Positions 26,509 through 36,023 of a DNA stretch of 64,000 nt are shown one piece after another. Positions within the stretch are counted from its first letter, which is position 1. Each line of letters opens with the position of its first letter. The translations under genes and the position numbers were made by a program. The notes beneath the pieces were generated by a model. That model was not told the DNA's origin. It saw nothing but the letters and a program-made list of their open reading frames with translations, and did no database searches. This stretch comes from Terriglobia bacterium (GTDB taxonomy: Bacteria; Acidobacteriota; Terriglobia; Terriglobales; Acidobacteriaceae), in assembly GCA_020072845.1 (NCBI GenBank), contig JAIQGF010000011.1:62001-126000 (forward strand), written 5' to 3'.

Positions 26509-27690
26509 ATGGCAAAAAAGATTCGCGTAGGGGTTCTGTTCGGCGGGCGCAGCGGCGAGCACGAGGTGTCGCTGCTGTCGGCGGCCTCGGTCGTGGAAGC
26601 CATCGACAAGAGCAAGTACGAGGTCGTGCCCATCGGCATCACCAAAGACGGCCGCTGGCTCACTTCCGATCACGCCGAGCGCCTGCTGCGCGGCGAGCAC
26701 AAAGAGGAGCGGCATTTACGCGCCGGTGACCCCGACTTCACCCCCGGAGCCGCCGTGCTGGCCAAAGGCGAGTCGGTGATGGTGCCGCCGGTGCCGGGAC
26801 ACGATCTGGAGCCGTTCGAGATGGACCTTCCCCACCGCCGCGCCAGCGACCGCGCCATCAACGTGGACGTCATTTTTCCCGTGCTGCACGGCACCTTCGG
26901 CGAGGACGGAACCATCCAGGGGCTGCTGGAACTCGCCGACATTCCCTATGTCGGCGCGGGCGTGCTCGGCTCCGCCGCCGGCATGGACAAGGACGTCATG
27001 AAGCGCCTCTTCCGCCAGGCGGGTTTGGAGATGGTGAAGCACGTCACCGTGCTGCGCTCGCAATGGGAGGGCGATCCCAAGAAGGTGCGGCGCGAGATCG
27101 AGAAGCCGCTGAAATACCCGGTGTTCGTGAAGCCCGCCAATCTTGGCAGCTCGGTGGGAATCTCCAAGGTGCACGACCGCGGCGAACTGGCTGCGGCCAT
27201 GGACGAAGCGGCCAAGTTCGATCGCAAGATCGTCGTCGAGCAGGGCGTGGGCGGAAAATCCGGACGCGCCCGGGAAATCGAGTGTTCAGTGCTGGGCAAC
27301 GACCAGCCGCAGGCCTCGGTCGCCGGCGAGGTGGTTCCGGCGGCCGAATTCTACGATTACAACGCCAAGTACATCGACGAAGGCTCCAAGCTCATCATCC
27401 CGGCCAAGCTCACGCGAGCGCAGCAGAAAAAAGTGCAGGAGATGGCGGTGAAGGCGTTCCTCGCCGTGGATTGCTCCGGCCTGGCGCGCGTGGATTTCCT
27501 CATGGACCCGAAGACGGACCGCATCTTCGTCAACGAGATCAACACCATGCCCGGCTTCACCTCGATCAGCATGTACCCCAAGCTGTGGGCCGCGTCGGGT
27601 ATATCGTATCCCGACCTGATTGACCGCCTGATTCAGCTTGGCCTCGAGCGCTTCGAGGAGAAGAAGAGGAACAAGTACACCAAGGATTGA
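26509..27690 (+). CDS. ddl: D-alanine--D-alanine ligase
   Basis: ATP-grasp ligase making D-Ala-D-Ala for peptidoglycan, 393 aa. [19 protein letters not shown] is the N-terminal motif and [19 protein letters not shown] binds substrate. [15 protein letters not shown] is the ATP loop. [18 protein letters not shown] and [21 protein letters not shown] hold the metal and substrate residues. The Tyr in the omega loop (YNAKY) fits a D-Ala rather than D-Lac ligase. It converges closely on the SpoIIE-type phosphatase gene. Confidence 0.96.
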   Translation: MAKKIRVGVLFGGRSGEHEVSLLSAASVVEAIDKSKYEVVPIGITKDGRWLTSDHAERLLRGEHKEERHLRAGDPDFTPGAAVLAKGESVMVPPVPGHDLEPFEMDLPHRRASDRAINVDVIFPVLHGTFGEDGTIQGLLELADIPYVGAGVLGSAAGMDKDVMKRLFRQAGLEMVKHVTVLRSQWEGDPKKVRREIEKPLKYPVFVKPANLGSSVGISKVHDRGELAAAMDEAAKFDRKIVVEQGVGGKSGRAREIECSVLGNDQPQASVAGEVVPAAEFYDYNAKYIDEGSKLIIPAKLTRAQQKKVQEMAVKAFLAVDCSGLARVDFLMDPKTDRIFVNEINTMPGFTSISMYPKLWAASGISYPDLIDRLIQLGLERFEEKKRNKYTKD

Positions 27691-27712
27691 GCGTTGCGTG
27701 ATATTGCCAAAC

Positions 27713-28882
27713 TTAAACCATCCTCACCGCCATGCAGGTGATGTCGTCGTGCTGGCTGGCCTGGCCGCCGAAAAGTTTCAGCTCGAACGTCAAGCTATCC
27801 ACCAACCCCTGCGCCCCCTTGGCGGAGCAGCGCTCGACCAGCGGGATGAGACGGCTTTCATCGTATTCTTCGCCGCGCTCGTTGACCGCTTCCACCACGC
27901 CGTCGGTAAAAATCACCAGCATGTCACCGTGGCGCAGGATGCTGCTGCCGCATTCGTAGGCGTATTCACTCTGAATGCCGAGGGGAATGCCTCCCACGTC
28001 GAGGCGCTCCAGCGTTCCTGAGGCGCGCCAAAGCAGCGGCGCATTGTGGCCGGCGTTGGTGTAGATCAGCTCGCCGGTCGCGGGATTCAGGCGCGCCAGG
28101 AAGGCGGTGGTGAAGCGCCGGCCGTCGAGGCTGTGCGCGCACGAGTAGCGGTTCACGCCGCGCACCAGGTCGAGCAGCGAGCGCGCGGTGGTCGCCAGGG
28201 TGCGCAGGCTGGCCTGGAAGGTCGCCATCAGCAGCGCCGCAGGCAGGCTCTTGCCGGCCACATCGGCCACCACCAGCAGCACGTTCGGGCCGTCGCCATC
28301 AAATTGCATCGGGACAACGTCGTAGTAATCGCCGGCGACGGTGTTGGCTGGACGCGACCAGAACGCCACCTCCAGGCCCGCGATCTGCGGCGGGGTTGCG
28401 GGGACCAGCCAGCGCTGGATTTCGCGCGCGATCTCCAGGTCGCGCTTCATGGTGACGCGGTCGGCGATTTCCAGCACCAGCAGCAGAAGCAGCAGCAAGC
28501 CGCCCCAGAATGCCGGGCCGCCCCCGAATACGTTCACTCCCTTGTCGTTGACCTGGACCACGAACACAGGAGTCAACAGCAACACGACCGCCACCAGCAG
28601 GATTACCCGCCGCGCCGGCGACAGCTTCATCAGCACCGCCCAGCAGAGTTGCTTGGTCAGCGCCCAGAACCGCTGGCCGCGCCGCATGCCTTCCACGTTG
28701 TCGCGTTTGAGCTCGCGCGAGTAGAGCCCGTAGCTGGTGCGCGCCTCGTGTACGAACTGCGACCAGAGCTGGTTGAGCTCCAGGCCTTCGCTCACGCTCG
28801 CCCAGAAATCCCTGGCGCGCTGCTGGAAGCGCGGCGGCGGCGGGACGGGAGGCGTGCGCGGAGGCGTGGCGGTGGAGGACAT
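27713..28882 (-). CDS. Membrane-anchored PP2C/SpoIIE-type serine phosphatase (RsbU-like)
   Basis: 389 aa from ATG 28882 (MSSTATPPRTPP). A Pro-rich start and an amphipathic stretch are followed by two hydrophobic segments (VILLVAVVLLLTPVFVV and FWGGLLLLLLLVLEIA). The SpoIIE domain starts at EIAREIQRWLVPATPP. Its metal motifs are GDYYDVV, VADVAGKSLPAALLMA, GHNAPLLW and IFTDGVVEAVN. Such phosphatases usually dephosphorylate an anti-sigma antagonist. No partner kinase or STAS protein is adjacent. Confidence 0.88.
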   Translation of the reverse strand: MSSTATPPRTPPVPPPPRFQQRARDFWASVSEGLELNQLWSQFVHEARTSYGLYSRELKRDNVEGMRRGQRFWALTKQLCWAVLMKLSPARRVILLVAVVLLLTPVFVVQVNDKGVNVFGGGPAFWGGLLLLLLLVLEIADRVTMKRDLEIAREIQRWLVPATPPQIAGLEVAFWSRPANTVAGDYYDVVPMQFDGDGPNVLLVVADVAGKSLPAALLMATFQASLRTLATTARSLLDLVRGVNRYSCAHSLDGRRFTTAFLARLNPATGELIYTNAGHNAPLLWRASGTLERLDVGGIPLGIQSEYAYECGSSILRHGDMLVIFTDGVVEAVNERGEEYDESRLIPLVERCSAKGAQGLVDSLTFELKLFGGQASQHDDITCMAVRMV

Positions 28883-28992
28883 GGGGGGCACGGCAATTAT
28901 AAAACCTGCGCAATTGGTAATGGGGCGGCTAGTGACAGACGGTATCACTCTCGATTTTCGTTATCAGAATGCGGCTGTGGGCCATACGTAGG

Positions 28993-30045
28993 TCAACCCT
29001 TGACCGGATATTCATCGGAGATGTCGAAGCTCACCTTGTAGAATTTTACTTTCACGAGTTCTCCGAGGGGTAGCGCGGCGTAATTAAGCTTGTCGTCAGG
29101 CTCGTTCACAATGATGATTCCCCTGGCCTTCTTGTTCAGGTTCTTTTGCACCCAGCCGATATACTTAAGCGCCTGGCCGACAACCTCATGTCCGATGCGC
29201 CCTTTCTTCAGCTCAATGACGACGTGAGCTCCGCTCTTGTCTTTGCATAGCAGGTCGATTCTGCCCGCTTCGCGCGTGTCATATTCCTTTCCGACGAGCG
29301 TCAGGCCTTTCTCAACAAGGAAGATGTTCGCAGCCAGGTAATCGCGGAGGTCGTTTTCCATTCTGATTGCCCCATAATCCTTGATGACCTCTTCCGGACC
29401 ACCCTCCTCACCCGCGTTCCCTCCGAAGGCAAACCACAGGAGATTGTTCACTGTGGTGTATTTCTCCAATTTGAAAGCGTTCTTTACTGCCCGAAAAATC
29501 ACGTAGTCCCTCAAATAGTCCAGCGTGCGGTCGAGGAAAGCATCCTTGTTCGTTACCTTGAACAGTTCGAGGGCATCGTCGAGCGCCTGCTCGTCCTGCT
29601 CGGAACTGACACCGATACCCTCTTTTGTTTGTGCGGTCACAAACGGGTATTCGCGCGTATTTGAGACGACGAGAAACTGCGACATGGTCTGCAGGCCGAT
29701 GAGCTGCATCTTGAAGAAGTCGTTCACCCGTTGAGGAAAGGGCTGGGCACCGTGGATGAGAGAGCGCAACTTGGCGTTAAACGTCTCAAGGCCGTTTTTT
29801 CGATAGAGCAGATTGGACAGGTTGCGATTCCTGGAAAAACACTTCATGTTGCTAAAAAGCTCATCCAAAGTGTCCGGGCTGAGGTCTTGCCCGTTCTTGA
29901 AGCTCTCGTCATTGAGAACGGCGGCAGTGAGGACTTCGGCCTTCTCTTCGTCCGCCGCCCAGTCGAGCGCCTTGGGCGTGTTGAGGCTTGCTTTTGCGGC
30001 ATTCAGGCTGTTGATTTGCTCTTCGGTGAATTGGAATTTGTTCAT
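28993..30045 (-). CDS. NucS-like PD-(D/E)XK nuclease with unknown N-terminal domain
   Basis: 350 aa. The C-terminal about 120 residues match the catalytic domain of endonuclease NucS/EndoMS: MENDLRDYLAANIFLVEKGLTLVG, then GRIDLLCKDKSGAHVVIELKKG with the Asp and Glu-x-Lys of the PD-(D/E)XK site, then GQALKYIGWVQKNL. The N-terminal about 230 residues (LFSNMKCFSRNRNLSNLLYR, FFKMQLIGLQTMSQFLVVSNTREYPF) are unlike the NucS DNA-binding domain and not recognised. The gene is visibly poorer in GC than its neighbours and has more AAA/AAT codons, which suggests acquisition. A repair or defence role is possible; no partner genes are adjacent. Confidence 0.75.
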   Translation of the reverse strand: MNKFQFTEEQINSLNAAKASLNTPKALDWAADEEKAEVLTAAVLNDESFKNGQDLSPDTLDELFSNMKCFSRNRNLSNLLYRKNGLETFNAKLRSLIHGAQPFPQRVNDFFKMQLIGLQTMSQFLVVSNTREYPFVTAQTKEGIGVSSEQDEQALDDALELFKVTNKDAFLDRTLDYLRDYVIFRAVKNAFKLEKYTTVNNLLWFAFGGNAGEEGGPEEVIKDYGAIRMENDLRDYLAANIFLVEKGLTLVGKEYDTREAGRIDLLCKDKSGAHVVIELKKGRIGHEVVGQALKYIGWVQKNLNKKARGIIIVNEPDDKLNYAALPLGELVKVKFYKVSFDISDEYPVKG

Positions 30046-30089
30046 AAACGTGGTCCATTAGGAAACAACTAAGTGTTTTGACGATTTAA

Positions 30090-31862
30090 TTACTGCGCCG
30101 GCCGGCGCTTGCGGCGCGAGTTCGACGACTTGCCCTTATGCTGGGTCACCGGCTTCTTGCCTCCCTCCGGCGCAAGCTCGTCGGCGGTGACGAATACGGG
30201 CTCAATGTCCACCGGCACGTTGGCGAGTTTGGTCAATTGCCGGGCGATGTTGGGACGGATCACCGCCAGCGCCAGCATCTTCTGCGCGCCGGCGTAGTCG
30301 CCGGTTGCTTCCACCGTCAGCAGGTCATGGGTAAGGTCACTCACCGCCTGCTTGATTTTCATGAAATCCACGGCGAAGGTGCCGTCGGGCTGCTGCACGA
30401 AGCCGCCGCGGTCAACGATGTAGTTGAACTGCATCGCCATGCCCTTGCCATGGGCATCGCCGCTGCCGAAACGCAGCGCGCGGAATGACGACGCCAGGAA
30501 GGTGGTGTAGAGCTGGCGCTCGGCCGCCGGTCCGCTTCGCAGCACACTGGTGAGGTTGAGCTCTTTGGCGTGGTCCATCATGTACTGTAGCGCCCACAGG
30601 CCGGTGGCATCGGCCTTGGCTTCTTCGATCGCGCTGTACAGCTCTTTGAGCTGCTGGCGGGGATTGGAAGGCTGCCCGTTGACCGTGATCTGGTGCGGGC
30701 CGAGGCCGTGCATGAGCTCGTGCGCCAGGGTGTGGGTAAAGAACTGTTCGAAGCTGACGTCGGCGCGCTCCCGCTCCGTGACCATGCGCGAGGCGATGGG
30801 GATAAGCACGGTGCGGAACTTGGCTTGCTGCACGTTTTTCAGCATCACGCGCTTCGAGCCCTTTTGCTGCACTACGCGCTCATCGTTGGGCAAGTTGTAA
30901 GCGGTCGTGGTGATGCCGTGCGCGCCGTCGCCGCTGGCGATGATCTGGTTGACCACGCGGATGGGAGCGCCGGCGCCCAGTTTCGGGTTGCGGTATTGCG
31001 CGTCCTCGGGAAGATTGTTCTCCACCGTCTGCAGCGCTTGCCCGAAGGCGGCAAGCTTGGCCGATTCGGCATCGTCGCGGAGGTTGATGTACGCCTCGTA
31101 CGCGGCCTTATAGCCGAACAGTTCGTCGGTGTAGGTCTCGTAGGGGCCGATGGTGACGTTGAGCGGCGCGTCCAGGTCCATCCAGGCGACGTCGCTCTCG
31201 TAGTAGTCGTTGGAGAGGAAGGCGTCGGCGCGGCTGATGAGAAAGCGCTGGAGCGTGGCGTTGTCGGTGAGCGCGGCGGCCTCGCGCAGGAGCGCGGCGC
31301 ATTTTGCGAGGTCGGCGCCGTACTCCAGGTGATAGGGCATGAGGCTGATGTACGCGCCGCGCTGACGAATCACGGTGAAGAAGCCCTTGGCCTGCTCCTG
31401 GTTCTCGGGCGGAAGCGCGGCGGCCCATTTTTCGAAGTCGGCCTTGGTCATGCTTTCGGGATAGAAGTTGGCGCCCAGCGGCTTGCGTGCGGGCACGCCG
31501 GGGGTGAACGCGCGGTATTCGTCCAGCTCGGACCACGGGCCCTTGTTGATCCAGAAATACTGCAGGCGCGCCTGGCCCAGCGGAGTCTTGTCGGCCTGCA
31601 GTTTCTTGTAGAGGGCGAGGTCGCCGCTCCAGAGCTGCTTCATGAAAATGGGGTTCAGGAGGCGCGCTGCCTCGATCAGCTTGACCAGCGCTCTCTGGTC
31701 GCCGGACGAGAGCTGGCTGGCATCCACGCGCAGCGGCGTGGGCGCAAAGCGCGCGGTCATGGCGTTGAGCTGCGGCAGGTCGGGAATCTTTTCACCGGCG
31801 TTTTGCGCGCCGGCGGTGATGGCGGCGAACAGAAGCCCGAACACGACGACACGAATTCTCAT
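30090..31862 (-). CDS. Secreted M49 (dipeptidyl-peptidase III)-like metallopeptidase
   Basis: 590 aa from ATG 31862, with signal peptide (about 1-20, ending TAGAQ). The metal site appears as HTLAHELMHGLGPH with EEAKAD about 50 residues later. This matches the M49 pattern (HELLGH...EECRAD) in altered form. Other family-like stretches are YFWINKGPWSELDEYRAF, NVTIGPYETYTDELFGYKAAYEAYI and YNLPNDERVVQQKGSKRVMLKNV. A basic tail (KGKSSNSRRKRRPAQ) ends the protein. A longer upstream frame would be antisense to the foldase gene and is rejected. Confidence 0.82.
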   Translation of the reverse strand: MRIRVVVFGLLFAAITAGAQNAGEKIPDLPQLNAMTARFAPTPLRVDASQLSSGDQRALVKLIEAARLLNPIFMKQLWSGDLALYKKLQADKTPLGQARLQYFWINKGPWSELDEYRAFTPGVPARKPLGANFYPESMTKADFEKWAAALPPENQEQAKGFFTVIRQRGAYISLMPYHLEYGADLAKCAALLREAAALTDNATLQRFLISRADAFLSNDYYESDVAWMDLDAPLNVTIGPYETYTDELFGYKAAYEAYINLRDDAESAKLAAFGQALQTVENNLPEDAQYRNPKLGAGAPIRVVNQIIASGDGAHGITTTAYNLPNDERVVQQKGSKRVMLKNVQQAKFRTVLIPIASRMVTERERADVSFEQFFTHTLAHELMHGLGPHQITVNGQPSNPRQQLKELYSAIEEAKADATGLWALQYMMDHAKELNLTSVLRSGPAAERQLYTTFLASSFRALRFGSGDAHGKGMAMQFNYIVDRGGFVQQPDGTFAVDFMKIKQAVSDLTHDLLTVEATGDYAGAQKMLALAVIRPNIARQLTKLANVPVDIEPVFVTADELAPEGGKKPVTQHKGKSSNSRRKRRPAQ

Positions 31863-31933
31863 GCGCGACCTCGGCGAATTGGAAGCATAGCAAAAACCCT
31901 GTCCGGCGCTGGCCCGCCGCTGCCCCGCCCATG

Positions 31934-31939
31934 TAAAAT
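31934..31939 (+). promoter_or_regulatory. TAAAAT -10-like box upstream of the SurA-like gene
   Basis: ATGTAAAATTCAAG lies 36 bp before the foldase start in the divergent spacer. No convincing -35 is seen. Confidence 0.35.
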
Positions 31940-31974
31940 TCAAGTTCAGTCCCGAGAAGGGGTTGTCGTTTTCC

Positions 31975-33093
31975 ATGAGACCCAGCATGAACAGATCCGC
32001 AGTCCTGTTGGCGGGCGTGTGCATGGTGTGCGCCGCCGCTTTCGCCGCCGACACCGTGATCGAGGAGATCATCGCGCGTGTCAACGGCGCCATCATCACC
32101 CGTTCCGAGTTGATTAAAAGCCTTGAGCAGACGAAACAGGAAGTGCGCGAGAAGTTCGGTACCGGCGCCGCCGCCGACCAGGAGCAGTCCAAGCGCAACA
32201 AGGACATCCTGCGCGACATGATCGACCAGCAATTGCTGGTGCAGAAGGCGCAGGACTTGGGCATCACCGGAGACACGGAGGTAATCAAGCGCCTGGACGA
32301 GATTCGCAAGTCCATGAACCTGGACAGCATGGAGGCTTTGCAGAAAGCGGCCGAGTCGCAAGGCGTCTCCTATGAAGACTTCAAGCAGAACCTCAAGAAC
32401 CAGATCGTCACTCAGCAGGTCATCCAGCGCGAAGTCGGCTCCCACGTCCAGATCAAGCCGGAAGAGATAAGGCAGTTCTACGATGAGCACCAGAAGGAAT
32501 TCACGCGGGCGGAGACGGTGCGCCTGAGCGAGATTCTGATCTCGACCCAGCAGCTCAGCGTGGACAAGAACAATCCCGCGCAGCCCGACGCCCAGCGCTT
32601 GCAAGCGGCGCAAAAGAAGGCCGACGAAGCGCTGGCGGCCATCCGCAAGGGCGAGTTCTTTGAGGAGGTGGCGAAAAAGTATTCCGAGGGGCCGTCGGCG
32701 GAGCAGGGAGGCGACCTGGGCGAGTTCAAGCGCGGCACCATGGCCAGGGAACTGGAAGACCGCACCTTCGCCATGAAGCCCGGCGACGTCACCGATGTGA
32801 TCCGCACCAAGCAGGGATTCGTGATCCTGAAGGTGACCGAGCACACGCCGGCGGGCGTGCCTCCGATGAAAGCGGTGGAGCCGAACATCCAGGAAGCGCT
32901 CTACTACGAGAAGCTGCAGCCGGCCCTGCGCGAGTACCTCACCAAGCTGCGGGAAAATGCTTTCATCGATATCAAGCCGGGCTTCGTGGATTCCGGCGCC
33001 AGCCCCAACCAGACGGCGCCGGTCATGACCGCCACGGAGCAGGCCGGGGCAAAGGCGAAGCTGATAAAGAAGAAAAGGTTCATTCTGTTCTGA
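31975..33093 (+). CDS. SurA-like periplasmic peptidyl-prolyl isomerase/chaperone
   Basis: 372 aa, exported (signal peptide ending AAAFAA). The SurA N-terminal chaperone region (EEIIARVNGAIITRSELIKSLEQ) is followed by one parvulin domain (about 165-285: VRLSEILIS, FFEEVAKKYSEGPSAEQGGDLGEFKRGTM, IRTKQGFVILKVTEHTPAG). Escherichia coli SurA has two parvulin domains; this has one. The role is outer-membrane protein folding. ATG 31975 or 31987 are both possible. It is divergent from the M49-like gene and ends at an intrinsic terminator. Confidence 0.88.
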   Translation: MRPSMNRSAVLLAGVCMVCAAAFAADTVIEEIIARVNGAIITRSELIKSLEQTKQEVREKFGTGAAADQEQSKRNKDILRDMIDQQLLVQKAQDLGITGDTEVIKRLDEIRKSMNLDSMEALQKAAESQGVSYEDFKQNLKNQIVTQQVIQREVGSHVQIKPEEIRQFYDEHQKEFTRAETVRLSEILISTQQLSVDKNNPAQPDAQRLQAAQKKADEALAAIRKGEFFEEVAKKYSEGPSAEQGGDLGEFKRGTMARELEDRTFAMKPGDVTDVIRTKQGFVILKVTEHTPAGVPPMKAVEPNIQEALYYEKLQPALREYLTKLRENAFIDIKPGFVDSGASPNQTAPVMTATEQAGAKAKLIKKKRFILF

Positions 33094-33121
33094 GTTTGAT
33101 CAGTTTCGAGTTTCAGTTTCA

Positions 33122-33153
33122 GAAAAAAAGCCCGGCAGTGCCGGGCTTTTTTC
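33122..33153. terminator. Bidirectional intrinsic terminator
   Basis: A-run, then AAGCCCGGC-AGT-GCCGGGCTT, then a T-run, between the convergent foldase and M13 peptidase genes. The stem is perfect and has U-tracts in both directions. Confidence 0.92.
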
Positions 33154-33171
33154 GTGAAGCACGAGCGGCTA

Positions 33172-35241
33172 CTACCAGACGCGGCAGGCGTTTTCGCGCA
33201 CCATCGGCTGACCGGCTTTGCAGCCCCAGGTCTGCTGGAATTCCGGCATGTTTGACACCACGCCGTTCACTCGGTACTTCCCGGGCGAGTGCGGGTCGGT
33301 GAGCGCGCGCAGCCGCGACTGCGCGGGCGAAGCGTTCTGGCACCACACCTGCGCGTAGGAAATAAAGAAGCGCTGTTCCGGCGAGAGGCCGTCAATCGGC
33401 TTGGGCGTGTGCTTTTCCTCCGCCATCTTGTTCCGCAGCGCCATCAGGGATATGCGGATGCCGCCGTTGTCGGCGGTATTCTCTCCCAGCGTGAGCCGGC
33501 CCTTGAGGTGAACGTCGTCCACCGCGACGAACTGGTCGTATTCGTCGGAGACGCACGAGGTGCGCTTCTCGAATTCGGCCTTATCGGCTTCGGTCCACCA
33601 GTTGCGCAGGTCGCCGGCAGCGTCATACTTGCTGCCCTGGTCGTCGAAGCCGTGCGTCAACTCGTGCCCGATCACGGCGCCGATGCCGCCGAAGTTCACC
33701 GCGTCGTCCATTTTGTTGTCGTAGAACGGCGGCTGAAGAATGCCCGCCGGAAAGTTGATGTTGTTCTGCGTCGGATTGTAATAAGCGTTCACCGTGGGCG
33801 GCGACATGCCCCACTCCAGCTTGTCGGTGGGCTTGCCGATTTTATTCAACTGGCGATGACGCTCGAAGTTGTCGGCGCGTTCCAGATCGGTGAAGAAGTC
33901 GCCGCGGACGATGTCGAGCTTGGAATAATCGCGCCACGTGTCGGGATATCCGATTTTATTGCTGATGCCCGCCAGCTTGACGGCCGCGGCTTTCTTGGTC
34001 TCCGGCGTCATCCAGGAGAGCATCTGCAGGTCTTCGCCCATGGCCTTCTCGATGGCCTGCACCATCTTGAGCGTGCGCTGCTTGCCTTCCACGCCGAAGG
34101 TCAAATCCACGTAGGGCTGTCCCAGCGCTTCGCCCAGCCGGAAGTCGGTGATCCGCACGCAGCGCTTCCAGCGCGCCTGCTGCTCCTGCTGGCCTTCCAG
34201 GTAGTGATTGAAGAAACCGAAGTTCTCGCTCACGAACGGAGCGGAGAGCCAGGGCGCATAGACACGCACCAGATGCCAGCGCAGGTAGGTTTTCCAGTCG
34301 CTGAGCGGCACGCTGTCGAGCTGCGCGTTGACCTGCTTGAAGAAGTCGGGCGCGACCACGTTGACCTTGGTGATTGCCGGAGCGCCGGTGGCGGCGAAGT
34401 ATTGGGCAAACTCGAAGGCGGGCGCCAGCTCCGCCAGTTGTTGTGGCGTCATCGGGTGGTCGCGGTTCTCGGGCTTGCGCATGGCGACGCGGTCCAGGGC
34501 GGGCTTCGCCAGCATGGTCTCGATCTGCATCACCGTTTTCGCCTCCGCGGACGCCGTCTCCGGCTTGTCGCCGAGAAGCTCGAACATCTTGCCGACGTGC
34601 TCCACGTATTTCTGCCGGGTCTCGACTGACTTGGCGTCTTCCTTCAGGTAGTAATCGCGATCGGGAAGGCTCAGGCCGCCCTGGTAAACACCGGCAATCA
34701 CCATGGTCGAGTTGTGCATGTCCGTCTCCTGACCGAAGCGGAACAGCGCGCCCACGCCGATGCTCTGCAGATGGGCGATGGTCTTGATCAGGTCCTGGCG
34801 GCTGGCAATCTTGTTGATCGCATCGAATTCGGGCTGCAGCGGCTTGGCGCCCAGGTCGTTGGCCTTCTGCTCCTCCATGCAGGAGGCGTAGAAATCGCCG
34901 ATCTTCTGCATCACCGCGCTGCGCTTGGGGTCGGGCTTGGCGGCGACTTCCAGGATGGCGCGCAGCACATCTCGATTGCGCTCCTGGAGTTGGCTGAAGC
35001 GTCCCCAGATGGCCTGGTCCGGCGGAATGGGGTTCTTCACCATCCAGCCGCCGCAAGCATATTGGTAGAAGTTGACGCAGGGGTCGGCCGTCTTGTCCAG
35101 GGCGGTGATGTCGAAGGCGGGAATGCTGGGCAGGTCCGGCGGCAGCGCCAGGCCGGTGGGGTTGGCAGGAGTTTTGGTCTGCTGCGCCAGCGAGACGGCA
35201 GCCAGCAGCAGGACAACAGAAAGAAACCGAAGAGTGCGCAT
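33172..35241 (-). CDS. M13 family (neprilysin/PepO-like) secreted metallopeptidase
   Basis: 689 aa with signal peptide (about 1-19). The zinc motif is VIGHELTHGFDDQGSKYD with the third ligand in GENTADNGG. The Asn-Ala-Tyr substrate motif is VNAYYNPTQNNINFPAGILQPPF. The chain ends in the conserved CRVW of the family. The N-terminal M13_N domain contains DPCVNFYQYACGGW. ATG 35241 is used because the signal peptide starts there. The function is cleavage of peptides in the periplasm or outside the cell. Confidence 0.95.
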   Translation of the reverse strand: MRTLRFLSVVLLLAAVSLAQQTKTPANPTGLALPPDLPSIPAFDITALDKTADPCVNFYQYACGGWMVKNPIPPDQAIWGRFSQLQERNRDVLRAILEVAAKPDPKRSAVMQKIGDFYASCMEEQKANDLGAKPLQPEFDAINKIASRQDLIKTIAHLQSIGVGALFRFGQETDMHNSTMVIAGVYQGGLSLPDRDYYLKEDAKSVETRQKYVEHVGKMFELLGDKPETASAEAKTVMQIETMLAKPALDRVAMRKPENRDHPMTPQQLAELAPAFEFAQYFAATGAPAITKVNVVAPDFFKQVNAQLDSVPLSDWKTYLRWHLVRVYAPWLSAPFVSENFGFFNHYLEGQQEQQARWKRCVRITDFRLGEALGQPYVDLTFGVEGKQRTLKMVQAIEKAMGEDLQMLSWMTPETKKAAAVKLAGISNKIGYPDTWRDYSKLDIVRGDFFTDLERADNFERHRQLNKIGKPTDKLEWGMSPPTVNAYYNPTQNNINFPAGILQPPFYDNKMDDAVNFGGIGAVIGHELTHGFDDQGSKYDAAGDLRNWWTEADKAEFEKRTSCVSDEYDQFVAVDDVHLKGRLTLGENTADNGGIRISLMALRNKMAEEKHTPKPIDGLSPEQRFFISYAQVWCQNASPAQSRLRALTDPHSPGKYRVNGVVSNMPEFQQTWGCKAGQPMVRENACRVW

Positions 35242-35372
35242 CTGGGACCTCACGATGGATTCTGCGAAACCTACGAGTTTACGGTCGCGGGTACGGCGGG
35301 CGCAAGGACGCCGCGCCCAGGCTGACAAATCTTCACCTGCGCCGGCGTTCTGATTCTGTCGCACAACCCCGG

Positions 35373-35756
35373 TCACCAGATGCGCTTGATACCGTAGCTG
35401 TCAAACACGGTGTCGTTGCTGACGATGGGAAGTTGCTCTGCCTGCGCCTGCGCGATCAACATGCGGTCAAACGGATCGCGGTGGTGCTCGGGAAGCGCTC
35501 CCGCCCGCAGCCCGTGTTCGATTGAGATGGGTAGCACCAGGAAGCCCTCCTCCTCGATTTCCTGCGGCAAGCGATCAAGCAGGTTCTGAATGTCGAGCTT
35601 CCCGCGCTTGTTCTTGATTGCCATCTCCCAGGCGGAGGCTGCGGAGACGAAGATTTCGTTGTCGGCCGCCGTGATTGCGCGGCGTGCTCTAGCCGACAGT
35701 GCCGGATCGTCTGACAACCACCAAAGCAGCGCATGCGTGTCGAGCAAGGCTTTCAC
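35373..35756 (-). CDS. PIN-domain toxin (VapC-like)
   Basis: 127-aa PIN ribonuclease of a type II toxin-antitoxin pair. MKALLDTHALLWWL carries the first Asp, SAASAWEMAIK the Glu, and DPFDRMLIAQAQ with SNDTVFDSYG the remaining acidic residues. Its ATG overlaps the antitoxin stop (ATGA) by 4 bp. Confidence 0.92.
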   Translation of the reverse strand: MKALLDTHALLWWLSDDPALSARARRAITAADNEIFVSAASAWEMAIKNKRGKLDIQNLLDRLPQEIEEEGFLVLPISIEHGLRAGALPEHHRDPFDRMLIAQAQAEQLPIVSNDTVFDSYGIKRIW

Positions 35757-35983
35757 TCGTAACCCCAGTCCTTCAACTCCTCGGGAGTCATGGGGTCGAA
35801 GAACGAGGGCTTCATGGAGATGCGGCCCTTGTATTTTCCGGGAACGCGCTTCTTGCGGCTGCTGCCGATCGCAACCAGTTTGGCAACCGGGGTCTTGCCG
35901 CGCGCAATCACCACTTCTTTGCCGTTTTGGGCTTCGGCAATGAGGCGAGACAGGTTGGTTTTGGCCTGATGAACCGTGTACAT
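35753..35983 (-). CDS. Phd/YefM-type antitoxin
   Basis: 76 aa. MYTVHQAKTNLSRLIAEAQNG is the Phd/YefM DNA-binding start and the tail (FFDPMTPEELKDWGYE) would bind the toxin. It is the first gene of the pair. The AGCTAAGTATATTAGCTAAG inverted motif just upstream (about 35986-36006) is a likely autoregulatory operator. Confidence 0.9.
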   Translation of the reverse strand: MYTVHQAKTNLSRLIAEAQNGKEVVIARGKTPVAKLVAIGSSRKKRVPGKYKGRISMKPSFFDPMTPEELKDWGYE

Positions 35984-35985
35984 AC

Positions 35986-36007
35986 TTAGCTAAGTATATT
36001 AGCTAAG
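35986..36007. promoter_or_regulatory. TTAGCTAAG direct/inverted motif, probable antitoxin operator
   Basis: TTAGCTAAG occurs twice around TATAT immediately upstream of the antitoxin start. TTAGCTAA is itself a palindrome, and the position fits Phd autoregulation. Confidence 0.5.
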
Positions 36008-36023
36008 TCACCCAAGGGCAAGC

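Noticed and set aside
31863-32330. N-terminal extension of the M49-like peptidase
   Set aside because: It runs antisense through the SurA-like gene, and a signal peptide starts at ATG 31862.
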